A DNA stretch of 64,000 bases, taken from the NCBI RefSeq assembly GCF_015353075.1, contig NZ_CP064187.1:3291001-3355000 (forward strand), written 5' to 3'. Below, piece after piece: positions 49,165 through 58,829 of this stretch (its first letter is position 1; each line of letters starts with the position of its first letter). Under the pieces are notes generated by a model, which worked only from the letters and a program-made list of their open reading frames with translations, had not been told where the DNA came from and searched no databases. This DNA comes from Rhizobium sp. 007. GTDB lineage: Bacteria > Pseudomonadota > Alphaproteobacteria > Rhizobiales > Rhizobiaceae. The position numbers and the translations under genes are program-made.

Positions 49165-49704
49165 ATGCCGGCGTTTCTAAGCGTCAGCCGGCTGATCGAC
49201 AGCGTCAGCCAATTCATAGGGAAAATCGCGGATTACATGGTGCTTGCGTGCTGCTTCATCAGCGCCGGCAATGCAATCGTCCGCTATCTGTTCAATTACA
49301 GCTCGAATGGTTGGCTGGAGATTCAATGGTATCTCTTTGCCTACGTCGTCGTGCTCGGGGCGGCTCATACGCTGCGCAACAATGAGCACGTGCGCGTCGA
49401 CCTAATCTACGGATCGGTTTCCGACAGGGCCAGAATCTGGATCGATATCATCGGTTTGATCGTCTTCCTGATCCCGGCCTGCTCCTTCCTGGCTTTCCTG
49501 TGCTGGCCCTATTTCGTGATCGCCTTCCAGCAGGGCGAGATATCCGCCAATGCCGGAGGGCTCATCCGCTGGCCGGTCAAGCTTATTCTTTTCGCAGGTT
49601 TCGCACTCCTGGCACTGCAGGGCATTTCGGAACTCATCAAGAGGATCGCCGCGGTGCGCGGCTACATCCAGCTCGAAACGAAATACGAAAAGCCCCTGCA
49701 ATAA
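49165..49704 (+). CDS. dctQ: TRAP transporter small permease (DctQ family)
   Basis: A 179-aa inner-membrane protein with four hydrophobic segments. The region NYSSNGWLEIQWYLFAYVVVLGAA and the conserved NEHVRVDLIYG are DctQ signatures. ATG 49165 follows AAGGGGAAAG. It forms an operon with the large permease, 21 bp away. The substrate is probably a carboxylate, judged from the binding protein encoded opposite. Confidence 0.9.
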   Translation: MPAFLSVSRLIDSVSQFIGKIADYMVLACCFISAGNAIVRYLFNYSSNGWLEIQWYLFAYVVVLGAAHTLRNNEHVRVDLIYGSVSDRARIWIDIIGLIVFLIPACSFLAFLCWPYFVIAFQQGEISANAGGLIRWPVKLILFAGFALLALQGISELIKRIAAVRGYIQLETKYEKPLQ

Positions 49705-49725
49705 AGCTCTCCGGGAGGAACGGAC

Positions 49726-51288
49726 TTGTTTGACTTCGGTATCATTCCGCCGGCGATGTTTCTAGGCATGGTCATCTTCATGCTCTACGGCTTCCCGGTC
49801 GCCTTTTCGCTCGCGTCCGTCGGCCTTTTCTTCGGGGTCATCGGCATAGCAACCGGCCATTTCAGCGAGGCCTTCCTGCAGGCCCTGCCCCTTCGCGTGT
49901 TCGGCATCGTTTCCAACGACCTGCTGCTTGCCATACCCTTCTTCACCTTCATGGGCGCCATTCTGGAAAGGTGTGGCCTTGCGGAGGATCTTCTCGAGGG
50001 AACCGGCAAGCTCTTCGGCGCCGTTCCTGGCGGTCTCGCCTACGCCGTCATCCTCGTCGGCGCTGTTCTCGGCGCCATCACCGGCACCGTCGCGGCATCG
50101 GTCATCACCATGGGCGTGATCTCGCTGCCGATCATGCTGCGCTACGGCTACAATCCGCGGCTGGCGACCGGCGTCATCGCCGCGTCGGGCACGATCACCC
50201 AGGTCATCCCGCCCTCCCTCGTGCTCGTCGTTCTCGCCGACCAGCTCGGCAGATCAGTCGGTGACATGTATCTCGGCGCCATCGGCCCTTCGATCCTGCA
50301 GGTCGCGATCTTCCTTGGCTTCATCCTGTTCCTGTCCATCTTCCGGCCAGGCTTGATGCCGCCGCTGCCGAAGGAGGTGCGCGGCGAGTTCAACTGGGCA
50401 CTGCTGATGAAGGTGCTGGCCGGCATGGTGCCTTCCATTATCCTCATCTTCCTCGTGCTCGGCACGATCTTCATGGGGCTTGCGACGCCAACGGAAGCCG
50501 GCGCCCTCGGCGTCGTGGGCGCGATCGTGCTTGCAGCGCTCCACCGCCGCCTGACCTGGCCGCTGGTCCGCGAAGCCATGACATCGACGATGCATATCAC
50601 CTCGATGGTGGTGATGATCCTGATCGGCTCGACTTGCTTCAGCCTCGTCTTTCAGGGCATGGATGGTTCGCGTTGGATCGAGCACATGCTGTCCGGCATC
50701 CCGGGCGGTCCGGTCGGCTTCCTGATCTTCGTCAACCTCTTCATCTTCGTCCTCGCCTTCTTCCTCGATTTCTTCGAAATCGCCTTCATCGTCATTCCGA
50801 TGCTGGCACCCGTCGCTTCGGCGCTCGGTATCGATCTGATCTGGTTTGGCGTGCTTATCTGCGTGAACATGCAGACGAGCTTCATGCACCCGCCCTTCGG
50901 CTTCGCGCTGTTCTATCTGCGCTCCATCGCCAGCCGTGACGTGAAGACACGGGATATCTACATGGGCGCGATCCCATGGGTCGTCATGCAGCTCATCCTC
51001 GTCGCGATCGTGATCTTCTGGCCGCAATCCGTGACCTACTGGCTGAACAAGGGTCCGGCCGTGGACCTCAACACGATCAAGATCGAAATACCCGGCTTCG
51101 GCGGCAATCAGCTCTCGCTGCCGCCCGCGCCTGGCGGTGGCGGCAGTACACCACAGATCCCGGGTCTCACCCTGCCGCCACTGAACGGTCTGCCCGGTCA
51201 GCAGCCAGCCCCTGCGACGCCCGCGCCGGCCAATCCGGCACAACCAGCACCGCCACCCGATCTCAGCCAACCTCCAAAGATCAATTGA
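49726..51288 (+). CDS. dctM: TRAP transporter large permease (DctM family) with Pro-rich tail
   Basis: A 520-aa inner-membrane protein of about 12 helices. DctM features include GAVLGAITGTVAASVITMG and SGTITQVIPPSLVL. The TTG start has GGGAGGAA upstream. The core ends near residue 450; an extra tail of about 65 residues is rich in Pro, Gly and Ala (GNQLSLPPAPGGGGS, QPAPATPAPANPAQPAPPP) and is not usual in DctM. The tail should face one side of the membrane, perhaps as a flexible arm. The binding protein gene converges on this operon. Confidence 0.92.
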   Translation: MFDFGIIPPAMFLGMVIFMLYGFPVAFSLASVGLFFGVIGIATGHFSEAFLQALPLRVFGIVSNDLLLAIPFFTFMGAILERCGLAEDLLEGTGKLFGAVPGGLAYAVILVGAVLGAITGTVAASVITMGVISLPIMLRYGYNPRLATGVIAASGTITQVIPPSLVLVVLADQLGRSVGDMYLGAIGPSILQVAIFLGFILFLSIFRPGLMPPLPKEVRGEFNWALLMKVLAGMVPSIILIFLVLGTIFMGLATPTEAGALGVVGAIVLAALHRRLTWPLVREAMTSTMHITSMVVMILIGSTCFSLVFQGMDGSRWIEHMLSGIPGGPVGFLIFVNLFIFVLAFFLDFFEIAFIVIPMLAPVASALGIDLIWFGVLICVNMQTSFMHPPFGFALFYLRSIASRDVKTRDIYMGAIPWVVMQLILVAIVIFWPQSVTYWLNKGPAVDLNTIKIEIPGFGGNQLSLPPAPGGGGSTPQIPGLTLPPLNGLPGQQPAPATPAPANPAQPAPPPDLSQPPKIN

Positions 51289-51299
51289 ATGCAAATGAA

Positions 51300-51327
51300 G
51301 AAGCCCCGGATTTCCATCCGGGGCTTC
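51300..51327. terminator. Bidirectional terminator between dctM and the binding protein gene
   Basis: Perfect 12-base stem GAAGCCCCGGAT (51300-51311) and ATCCGGGGCTTC (51316-51327) with loop TTCC, between the convergent genes. The minus strand has TTCATTTGC after it. Confidence 0.8.
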
Positions 51328-51369
51328 TGTCGGCGATGCGATGAACGCGCAGACGGGTTCCCAAGCCGC

Positions 51370-52542
<1,173 letters not shown>

Positions 52543-52769
52543 CTAAGCATGCGGCCGCGTGTGTTTCAAGCTTTAGTCGATCAGACTTTGGCATCACGGC
52601 AGCAATTTGGCGAATGACGTGTTTCCATCGAAAATCAGCAGTTTAGCAAGGTCTCTATGCTTGAATGGCGCAGATCGCCGCAATTTGGCCCGCCATTGCG
52701 TGGAGAAGTTGACTTTGAGGCCGATCTCGGTTTTCACAATAGAAAAATCGAGAGCGTTCCGGACCAAAA

Positions 52770-53543
52770 ATGATGAAGCCGATCGTCGCCGTTCCTGCCG
52801 ATACCCGCACCCTCGATGGCGCCGACTGGCATGCCGTCCAGCATCAATATGTACGCGCGGCGCTGAACGCTGCGGGCGTCATGGCCTTCATCATTCCTGC
52901 CTTCGAAAAAGGTTATGACACGGACGCAATCCTTGACCGAGTGGATGGACTGCTGGTTTCGGGCTCGGCGAGCAACGTCCATCCATCGCTCTACGCTGCA
53001 GAGGCTCGCGAGAGCGATGGCCCCTTCGACCCCGCGCGTGACGCAACGGCCATACCCCTCATCCGCCGTGCAATCGATCGAGCCATCCCGCTGCTGGCGA
53101 TCTGCCGCGGCATACAGGAGCTGAACGTCGCGCTCGGCGGTTCCCTTGCCACTGAAATCCACGAGCAGGAGGGCATCTGGGACCACAGGAAGCCAGCCGA
53201 TGTCGATCGCGACGGAATGTATGCTATCCGCCAGAGCGTTTTCGTCAAGGAAGGCTCCTGCATCGCCCGCATCATCGGTCCAGGCGAAGTCCTGGTGAAC
53301 TCGCTGCACCGTCAGGCAATCGCCAAGACGGCGCCTCGCCTACAGGTGGAGGCGATCGCCGAAGACGGGACGATCGAAGCCGTTTCCGTCATCGACGCCA
53401 AAGCCTTTGCCGTCGGCGTGCAGTGGCATCCGGAATACTGGGCCGAAACCGACAAGCCCTCGAACCAGATCTTTGCGGCCTTCGGGGATGCGGCAAGGGA
53501 ATATGCGGCGACTAAGAATGTCTCCATGAAGGTTAAGGCCTAG
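52770..53543 (+). CDS. Gamma-glutamyl-GABA hydrolase family peptidase
   Basis: Class I glutamine-amidotransferase-like protein of the peptidase C26/PuuD family (257 aa). The nucleophile is Cys112 in LLAICRGIQELNV, and the C-terminal His-x-x-Glu is in VQWHPEYW. PuuD cleaves gamma-glutamyl-GABA in putrescine breakdown. Two adjacent ATG codons form the start. The upstream gap (52477-52769) shows no clear element. No puuABC genes are nearby, so the exact substrate is open. Confidence 0.88.
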   Translation: MMKPIVAVPADTRTLDGADWHAVQHQYVRAALNAAGVMAFIIPAFEKGYDTDAILDRVDGLLVSGSASNVHPSLYAAEARESDGPFDPARDATAIPLIRRAIDRAIPLLAICRGIQELNVALGGSLATEIHEQEGIWDHRKPADVDRDGMYAIRQSVFVKEGSCIARIIGPGEVLVNSLHRQAIAKTAPRLQVEAIAEDGTIEAVSVIDAKAFAVGVQWHPEYWAETDKPSNQIFAAFGDAAREYAATKNVSMKVKA

Positions 53544-53580
53544 GCGCTCCGGTTGCACGACAGAACGACAGGTATCGACA

Positions 53581-54093
53581 GTGGCTCACGGCGGGCAGAT
53601 CAATATACGGCTCCTCGGCCCCGAGGATATTGAGGCTTTTCGGCAAATCCGCTTGGAGGCGCTGCAGACCGAGCCCGCGGCCTATGCGAGCACCGCCGCC
53701 GATTGGGAGAGCCTAACAAACGATGAATGGCGTCACCGCCTCACGAACAATGCAGTGTTCGTCGCATTCCACCGAGAAAAACCGGTTGGCATGATGGGCT
53801 TGATGCGGCAGCAATCGAGCAAGATGGCCCACCGTGCCACGATTATTATGGTTTACGTGCATAAGAGCTTTCGCGGTTTGGGCGCCGCTTCGGCGCTACT
53901 GGAACGACTGACCGGGCACGCTCGAGAGGTCGGCATCAGACAGCTGGAGCTGGCCGTAAGCGCGCAGAACCCGCCCGCGATCCGCTTCTACGAGCGCGAG
54001 GGCTTCAGCCAAGTCGGGCGAATTCCGGGCGGAATTATTCACGAGGGCGAGGAAATCGATGATGTCGTTATGGCGCGGCGCATCGTTGACTGA
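53581..54093 (+). CDS. GNAT-family N-acetyltransferase
   Basis: A 170-aa acetyltransferase. The acetyl-CoA loop is VHKSFRGLGAASALLERL, followed by NPPAIRFYEREGF, as in the RimI-like group. It has a GTG start 37 bp after the hydrolase gene and may be co-transcribed. Its substrate is unknown. Confidence 0.85.
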   Translation: MAHGGQINIRLLGPEDIEAFRQIRLEALQTEPAAYASTAADWESLTNDEWRHRLTNNAVFVAFHREKPVGMMGLMRQQSSKMAHRATIIMVYVHKSFRGLGAASALLERLTGHAREVGIRQLELAVSAQNPPAIRFYEREGFSQVGRIPGGIIHEGEEIDDVVMARRIVD

Positions 54094-54098
54094 GCCCC

Positions 54099-55055
54099 TT
54101 ACCTTGCCGAAGGCGTCTCCGGCACCGCGGTTAGCGGCCTGCCCTTCTCAAACCATTCGATCAGATTGCCGGCAACAAGATCGGCCATCGCGTTGCGCGT
54201 CGGGATCGAGGCGGAGGCGACGTGCGGCAGCAGCACCGCATTCGGCAAGCTGAAGAGTTCCGCCGGGACCACCGGCTCGCCGTAGAAGACATCAAGGCCC
54301 GCAGCGCCGAGTGCGCCGCTCTTCAGCGCCCAAACGAGCGCTGCTTCATCCACCGTCCAGCCTCGGCCGACATTGATCAGAATGCCGTCAGGGCCGAGTG
54401 CAGAAAGGATCTCCGCATCGATCGTCTTGTGGGTGTGAGGCGTCTTCGGAACGATCGCAATCAACGTATCGACAGCGCCGGCGAGACCTTTCAGGGTCGG
54501 GTGATAATCATAGGCGATATCTGGATGGATCGTGCGTGTGTGATAGCTGATTTTCACCTTGAACGGTTCGAGGCGCTTGGCGATCTCTTGGCCGATGCGG
54601 CCGAGGCCGTAGAGACCGACATGCCGTCCTTTTAAGGAAAAGCGCGATAATGGATAGGCCGAACCCGTCGTCCAGTGGCCCTCACGCAGCCAGTTCTCCG
54701 CCCGCGGCAGTTCGCGGACGGTGTTGAGCAGCAGGCCGATCGCGGTATCGGCGACCTCGTCGTTCAACACATCCGGCGTGTTGGTGACGACCAGTCCTTT
54801 TTCCGCAGCATGCTTGACGTCCACGGCGTCATAGCCGACGCCGAAGCTCGCGATCACCTCAAGGCTCGGCAGCTGATCCATCCACCTGCCGGGAAACGCG
54901 CCGCTGACGGCCGCGCCGCGAATGCGGTTTGCGGTTTCGGCGTCGAGTTCCAACGTCTCGCTTTTTTCGACGGCGACAACTTCGAAACGGTCCTTCAAGG
55001 TCGCAAGAACACGCTCGTGTATCTTCCCGGGAACGAGAATGGCGATGCGGGACAT
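54099..55055 (-). CDS. D-2-hydroxyacid dehydrogenase
   Basis: A 318-aa NAD(P)-dependent dehydrogenase, likely reducing glyoxylate, hydroxypyruvate or a sugar acid. The nucleotide-binding motif is GLYGLGRIGQEIAKRL; the catalytic residues are Arg in NVGRGWTVDE, Glu in FYGEPVVP and His in LLPHVASAS. It begins 16 bp after the LacI-type regulator gene, so the two form an operon. The substrate is not fixed by the sequence. Confidence 0.9.
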   Translation of the reverse strand: MSRIAILVPGKIHERVLATLKDRFEVVAVEKSETLELDAETANRIRGAAVSGAFPGRWMDQLPSLEVIASFGVGYDAVDVKHAAEKGLVVTNTPDVLNDEVADTAIGLLLNTVRELPRAENWLREGHWTTGSAYPLSRFSLKGRHVGLYGLGRIGQEIAKRLEPFKVKISYHTRTIHPDIAYDYHPTLKGLAGAVDTLIAIVPKTPHTHKTIDAEILSALGPDGILINVGRGWTVDEAALVWALKSGALGAAGLDVFYGEPVVPAELFSLPNAVLLPHVASASIPTRNAMADLVAGNLIEWFEKGRPLTAVPETPSAR

Positions 55056-55071
55056 GGCTTTTCCTCTTGTC

Positions 55072-56094
55072 TTACTGGCGGGGTCTGTAAGGGCTTGTCG
55101 ACTGGCGGATGCGCATCTCGGGTTTGATCAGGTGGATGCCGTCCGGCTCGTGACTGCCGGCCAAGCGATCGAGAAGCGCCCGGGCGGCAAGGCGGCCGAC
55201 TTCGGCCTGCCCATTCCAGACCGTCGTCAGCGCCGGTGTCGAGAGCGAGGCTTCCTCGAGATCGTCATAGCCGGTAACCGAGATGTCCTTGCCTGGCACA
55301 AGACCGGCACGGGCAATGCCGTTCATGAGCCCGATGGCAACGAGATCGTTCCAGCAGACGGCGGCCGACGGCTTTTGCGGCAGCGACAGGAAATGCACAG
55401 CCGCCTCGAACCCGCCCTGCATCGAGCGCGGACCGGGAATGCGCAGGTTGGGATCGACTTCGATCTCAGCCTTGCGCAGCGCATTGACATAGCCCTGATA
55501 GCGGTCGCGGCCGGTCGAGGTCTGATCCGTTCCCCCGATCATGGCGATTGAGCGGTGGCCGAGCCCGATCAGGTGATTGGTGGCAAGCGAAATGCCGTAG
55601 CTGTCGTCACCGCGATAGGTCGGCAGGTCCATCCCCTCCATCGAGCGCGCGACAAGGATCGCCGGCATGCCGTTGGCCTCGGCAAGCTGCATATCCTCCG
55701 GCGGCGTGCCGATTGCGGGCGACATGATGACGCCATCGCCGCCGAGCTGCAGCAGCGTCTCGATGAAGGTGCGCTGCTTCTCGACCGAATCGTAGTGGTT
55801 GGACAGGATGAAGGTATGACGGCTGCGATCGAGCTCGCTCTCGATCGCCTTCAGGATTTCCCCGTAGAACGGGTTCATGATGTCGTGCACGACGACGCCG
55901 ACGATGCCCGAGCGAGACGTACGCAGACTTGCGGCCCGGCGGTTGTAGATATAGCCGAGCGCGCGCGCCTGTTCCTTGATCTTTTCCCGCGTATTGCCCG
56001 CAACGAGCGGGCTGTCGCGTAAGGCTAGCGATACCGTTGCCGTTGAAATGCCGAGTGTTTCGGCAATTGTCGAAAGTTTGATCTTTTGAGCCAC
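55072..56094 (-). CDS. LacI-family transcriptional regulator
   Basis: Repressor-type protein of 340 aa. The N-terminal helix-turn-helix reads LSTIAETLGISTATVSLAL, followed by a periplasmic-binding-protein-like sensor domain. I chose GTG 56094 with GGGGAGGA upstream; the frame extends 13 codons further with no DNA-binding sequence. A perfect inverted repeat at 56166-56185 in its own upstream region may be its operator. It likely controls itself and the dehydrogenase downstream; the ligand may be a sugar or sugar acid. Confidence 0.9.
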   Translation of the reverse strand: MAQKIKLSTIAETLGISTATVSLALRDSPLVAGNTREKIKEQARALGYIYNRRAASLRTSRSGIVGVVVHDIMNPFYGEILKAIESELDRSRHTFILSNHYDSVEKQRTFIETLLQLGGDGVIMSPAIGTPPEDMQLAEANGMPAILVARSMEGMDLPTYRGDDSYGISLATNHLIGLGHRSIAMIGGTDQTSTGRDRYQGYVNALRKAEIEVDPNLRIPGPRSMQGGFEAAVHFLSLPQKPSAAVCWNDLVAIGLMNGIARAGLVPGKDISVTGYDDLEEASLSTPALTTVWNGQAEVGRLAARALLDRLAGSHEPDGIHLIKPEMRIRQSTSPYRPRQ

Positions 56095-56165
56095 GCATCC
56101 TCCCCAGGCAACGCGCGAGATGGTGGAGCGCATCGCGGAACCGGAAAAAGAGCGCCCCTTAAAAT

Positions 56166-56185
56166 GTTTAATTAAAAGATTAAAC
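56166..56185. promoter_or_regulatory. Perfect inverted repeat, candidate operator
   Basis: GTTTAAT (56166-56172), six-base spacer, ATTAAAC (56179-56185). It lies about 72 bp upstream of the LacI-type gene. The centre lacks the CG step common in LacI sites, so another regulator is possible. Confidence 0.5.
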
Positions 56186-56216
56186 GCGGAGAGGCAAACC
56201 GAATTTTAATTGACCG

Positions 56217-56729
56217 TCAAATTTCGTCGGGTTCTTCGAACGGCACTGCTTCTGCCTGGAGATTGTTGTCGATCGCCTTTAGAAGGCGCACGAGGTTGCG
56301 GATTTCTTTCTCCGAAAAATCAAGCGTAGCCGTCCGATCGCAGGCCGACGCCGCCATCTCGATCGCCTTCACGCTGCCGCGCCCGAGTTCGGTGAGGTAG
56401 ACCTTCGTCAGCCGCGCATCTTCCGCATCCGGCTTGCGCTCCAGGAAGCCCTGGGCTTCCATGCGGCCTATGGTGCGAGTCATCGTTGGCGCCTTGACGC
56501 CGAGCTTCTGAGCAAGGCCGCCTGCCGTCATCCCGTCGGTTTCGGCAAGCGAAAGAATGACGCCGTCCTGGCCGGCGTAAAGGCCGCTTTCAAGCAGACT
56601 ACGGGAGAGGACCGTGCGCATCGACCGCGCAGCCTGCGTCAAAGCCGGCGAAAGATCGGCAAGCGTATATTCGGTCTGGTCCTTTTTCTTGGACTTGTTT
56701 TTCTTGCCGTCTTTGTGCTTCTTCCCCAT
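56217..56729 (-). CDS. MarR-family transcriptional regulator
   Basis: A 170-aa regulator with a Lys-rich N terminus (MGKKHKDGKKNKSKKK) and a MarR winged helix (GGLAQKLGVKAPTMTRTIGRME, shortened here). The wing region is RKPDAEDARLTKVYLTELG. I chose ATG 56729 because AAAGGG is well spaced; ATG 56735 is too close to it. It is divergent from a creatininase-family gene, with an 87-bp shared control region, and may regulate that gene. Confidence 0.88.
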   Translation of the reverse strand: MGKKHKDGKKNKSKKKDQTEYTLADLSPALTQAARSMRTVLSRSLLESGLYAGQDGVILSLAETDGMTAGGLAQKLGVKAPTMTRTIGRMEAQGFLERKPDAEDARLTKVYLTELGRGSVKAIEMAASACDRTATLDFSEKEIRNLVRLLKAIDNNLQAEAVPFEEPDEI

Positions 56730-56767
56730 CGCCATCCCTTTGATCTTTAAGCCGTGACAACGCTGCG

Positions 56768-56796
56768 TTATGACATTGCGCAGGTTCACGTCATAA
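56768..56796. promoter_or_regulatory. Inverted repeat between MarR and creatininase genes
   Basis: TTATGAC (56768-56774) and GTCATAA (56790-56796), spaced 15 bases, in the divergent promoter region. Possible operator; the spacing is longer than usual for MarR sites. Confidence 0.35.
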
Positions 56797-56816
56797 ACAA
56801 GGGGCATTGAAACCGG

Positions 56817-57608
56817 ATGACAGCGCCTGCCCGGAACTTCGCAGACAACGATGCCGCACTTTCGGCCGAAGATCGCCGGAACTGGATCGCGGTTCTGCCG
56901 CTTGGCGCGCATGAGCAGCACGGCCCGCACCTGCCCTTCGAAACCGATACGCTGATTGCCGAAGGCATCGTCGAAAGGCTAAAGGCTGCCCTCCCCTCAA
57001 CATTGCCGGTCACTTTCCTGCCCACAGAACCGGTCGGCTACTCGATCGAACACATGGATGTCGTAGGTACGAAGACGCTGACCTACAGCGAAGCGATCCA
57101 CCGCTGGCTCGCAATTGCCGGAATGCTGCGCGATCTCGGCTGCCGCAAACTGGTGATGTTGAACGCCCACGGCGGAAATTCACCGCTGATGACAATCGTC
57201 GCAACCGAAGCGCGGGTGAAGTTCAACATGCTGGCCGTTGCGACCAGCTGGACCCGTTTCGGCGTGCCGGAAGAGGTGATTTCAGCTGAAAACAAGGCGA
57301 TCGACATCCACGGCGGCGATATCGAAACCTCGGTCATGCTGGCGCTGCATCCCGGTAGGGTCGCCATGTCCAAGGCTGAGAACTTCGCTTCAAGGCAGCT
57401 GGAATTTGCCAGCCGCTTCAAGCATCTACGGGCCTACGGGCCGCACGCCTTCGGCTGGAAGATGCTCGATCTGAACGTCAAAGGCGCGGCCGGAAACGCC
57501 GCTGCCGCAACGGTCGAGAAAGGCGAAGCGCTGGTCGGCCATGCGGTTAAGGGGCTGATGGAGCTGCTGCAGGATGTGGATGCGTTTGACACATCCGAAC
57601 TCAAATAG
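56817..57608 (+). CDS. Creatininase-family metal amidohydrolase
   Basis: A 263-aa protein with the family's metal ligands in LPLGAHEQHGPHLPFETD, NAHGGNSPL and DIHGGDIETSVML. The family includes creatininase, formamide hydrolases and the MftE peptidase. It cannot be assigned more narrowly. It is transcribed away from the MarR regulator gene, which probably controls it. Confidence 0.88.
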   Translation: MTAPARNFADNDAALSAEDRRNWIAVLPLGAHEQHGPHLPFETDTLIAEGIVERLKAALPSTLPVTFLPTEPVGYSIEHMDVVGTKTLTYSEAIHRWLAIAGMLRDLGCRKLVMLNAHGGNSPLMTIVATEARVKFNMLAVATSWTRFGVPEEVISAENKAIDIHGGDIETSVMLALHPGRVAMSKAENFASRQLEFASRFKHLRAYGPHAFGWKMLDLNVKGAAGNAAAATVEKGEALVGHAVKGLMELLQDVDAFDTSELK

Positions 57609-57625
57609 AGCGATCCGAAAACAAT

Positions 57626-57643
57626 GTGATCTTATAACATTAT
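57626..57643. promoter_or_regulatory. Candidate Zur operator upstream of cobW
   Basis: GTGATCTTATAACATTAT lies 88 bp before the CobW start. Its centre TTATAAC and flanking AT bases match, by memory, the Zur box of Rhizobiales (GTTATGTTATAACATAAC) at 14 of 18 positions. Zur represses zinc-scarcity genes, and CobW-type zinc GTPases are common targets. Confidence 0.6.
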
Positions 57644-57731
57644 AAAACCTTTGAACTGACGCGTCCAAATCCTTATATGGAACCGTCCGTTTAAAGCCCC
57701 CTTGGCGGCAAGCCCATTCTTCGAGGTTCTC

Positions 57732-58829
57732 ATGACCGACGCAATTTCGACTCAGCAGAAACCCATCCCCGTCACCGTGCTCACCGGCTATCTCGGCGCC
57801 GGCAAGACGACGCTGCTTAACCGCATCCTGTCCGAAAACCACGGCAAGAAATACGCGGTCATCGTCAACGAATTCGGCGAGATCGGCATCGACAACGACC
57901 TGATTGTCGAGTCGGACGAGGAAATCTACGAGATGAACAACGGCTGCGTCTGCTGTACCGTGCGCGGCGACCTGATCCGCGTCGTCGAGGGCCTGATGCG
58001 CCGCCCCGGACGCTTCGACGGCATCATCGTCGAGACGACCGGACTTGCCGATCCGGTGCCGGTCGCCCAGACCTTCTTCATGGATGACGACGTGCGCGCC
58101 AAGACGGAGCTCGACGCCGTTGTCGCCCTTGTCGATGCCAAGCACCTGCCGCTGCGTCTGAAGGATAGCCGCGAGGCCGAAGACCAGATTGCCTTTGCCG
58201 ACGTCGTCCTCATCAACAAGACTGATCTCGTCTCGCCGGAAGAACTGGCGCAGATCGAGGATATCGTCCGGGCCATCAACCCGTCGGCTCGCGTCTACAA
58301 GACGAGCCGCTCCGGCGTCGATCTCGCCCGCGTGCTTGATCAGGGCGCTTTCAACCTTGAACGCGCGCTGGAAAACGACCCGCACTTCCTGGAGCAGGAG
58401 CACGACGATCACGTCTGTGGCCCGGATTGCGATCACGACCACCATCACCATGCGCATGATCACGATCATGATCACCATGATCACGACCATGGCCATCATC
58501 ACCACGGCGCGGTGTCGCCGATCCACGACGTGACGGTGCAGTCGGTGTCGCTCCGCGGCGGCGAGATGAACCCCGAGCGCTTCTTCCCCTGGATCCAGAA
58601 GATCACCCAGACGCAGGGTCCGAACATCCTGCGCCTTAAAGGCATCATCGCCTTCAAGGACGATGCCGAGCGTTATGTCGTCCAGGGCGTGCATATGATC
58701 GTCGAGGGCGACCACCAGCGCCCTTGGAAGGATGGCGAGAAACATGAGACGCGGCTCGTCTTCATCGGCCGCGAACTCGACCGCGAAAAGCTCGAAGCCT
58801 CCTTCAAGGCATGCGAGGCCGCGGCCTGA
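57732..58829 (+). CDS. CobW/G3E-family GTPase, putative zinc metallochaperone
   Basis: A 365-aa GTP-binding protein. Walker A is [11 protein letters not shown], the metal site GNGCVCCTV contains the Cys-x-Cys-Cys motif, and NKTDLV is the guanine-recognition motif. Between about residues 235 and 260 is a His/Asp-rich run ([18 protein letters not shown]), which should bind zinc. The C-terminal CobW_C domain is present. It is likely a zinc chaperone used when zinc is scarce. ATG 57732 is preferred over an upstream start at 57702. It overlaps the WD40 gene and follows a Zur-like site. Confidence 0.92.
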   Translation: MTDAISTQQKPIPVTVLTGYLGAGKTTLLNRILSENHGKKYAVIVNEFGEIGIDNDLIVESDEEIYEMNNGCVCCTVRGDLIRVVEGLMRRPGRFDGIIVETTGLADPVPVAQTFFMDDDVRAKTELDAVVALVDAKHLPLRLKDSREAEDQIAFADVVLINKTDLVSPEELAQIEDIVRAINPSARVYKTSRSGVDLARVLDQGAFNLERALENDPHFLEQEHDDHVCGPDCDHDHHHHAHDHDHDHHDHDHGHHHHGAVSPIHDVTVQSVSLRGGEMNPERFFPWIQKITQTQGPNILRLKGIIAFKDDAERYVVQGVHMIVEGDHQRPWKDGEKHETRLVFIGRELDREKLEASFKACEAAA

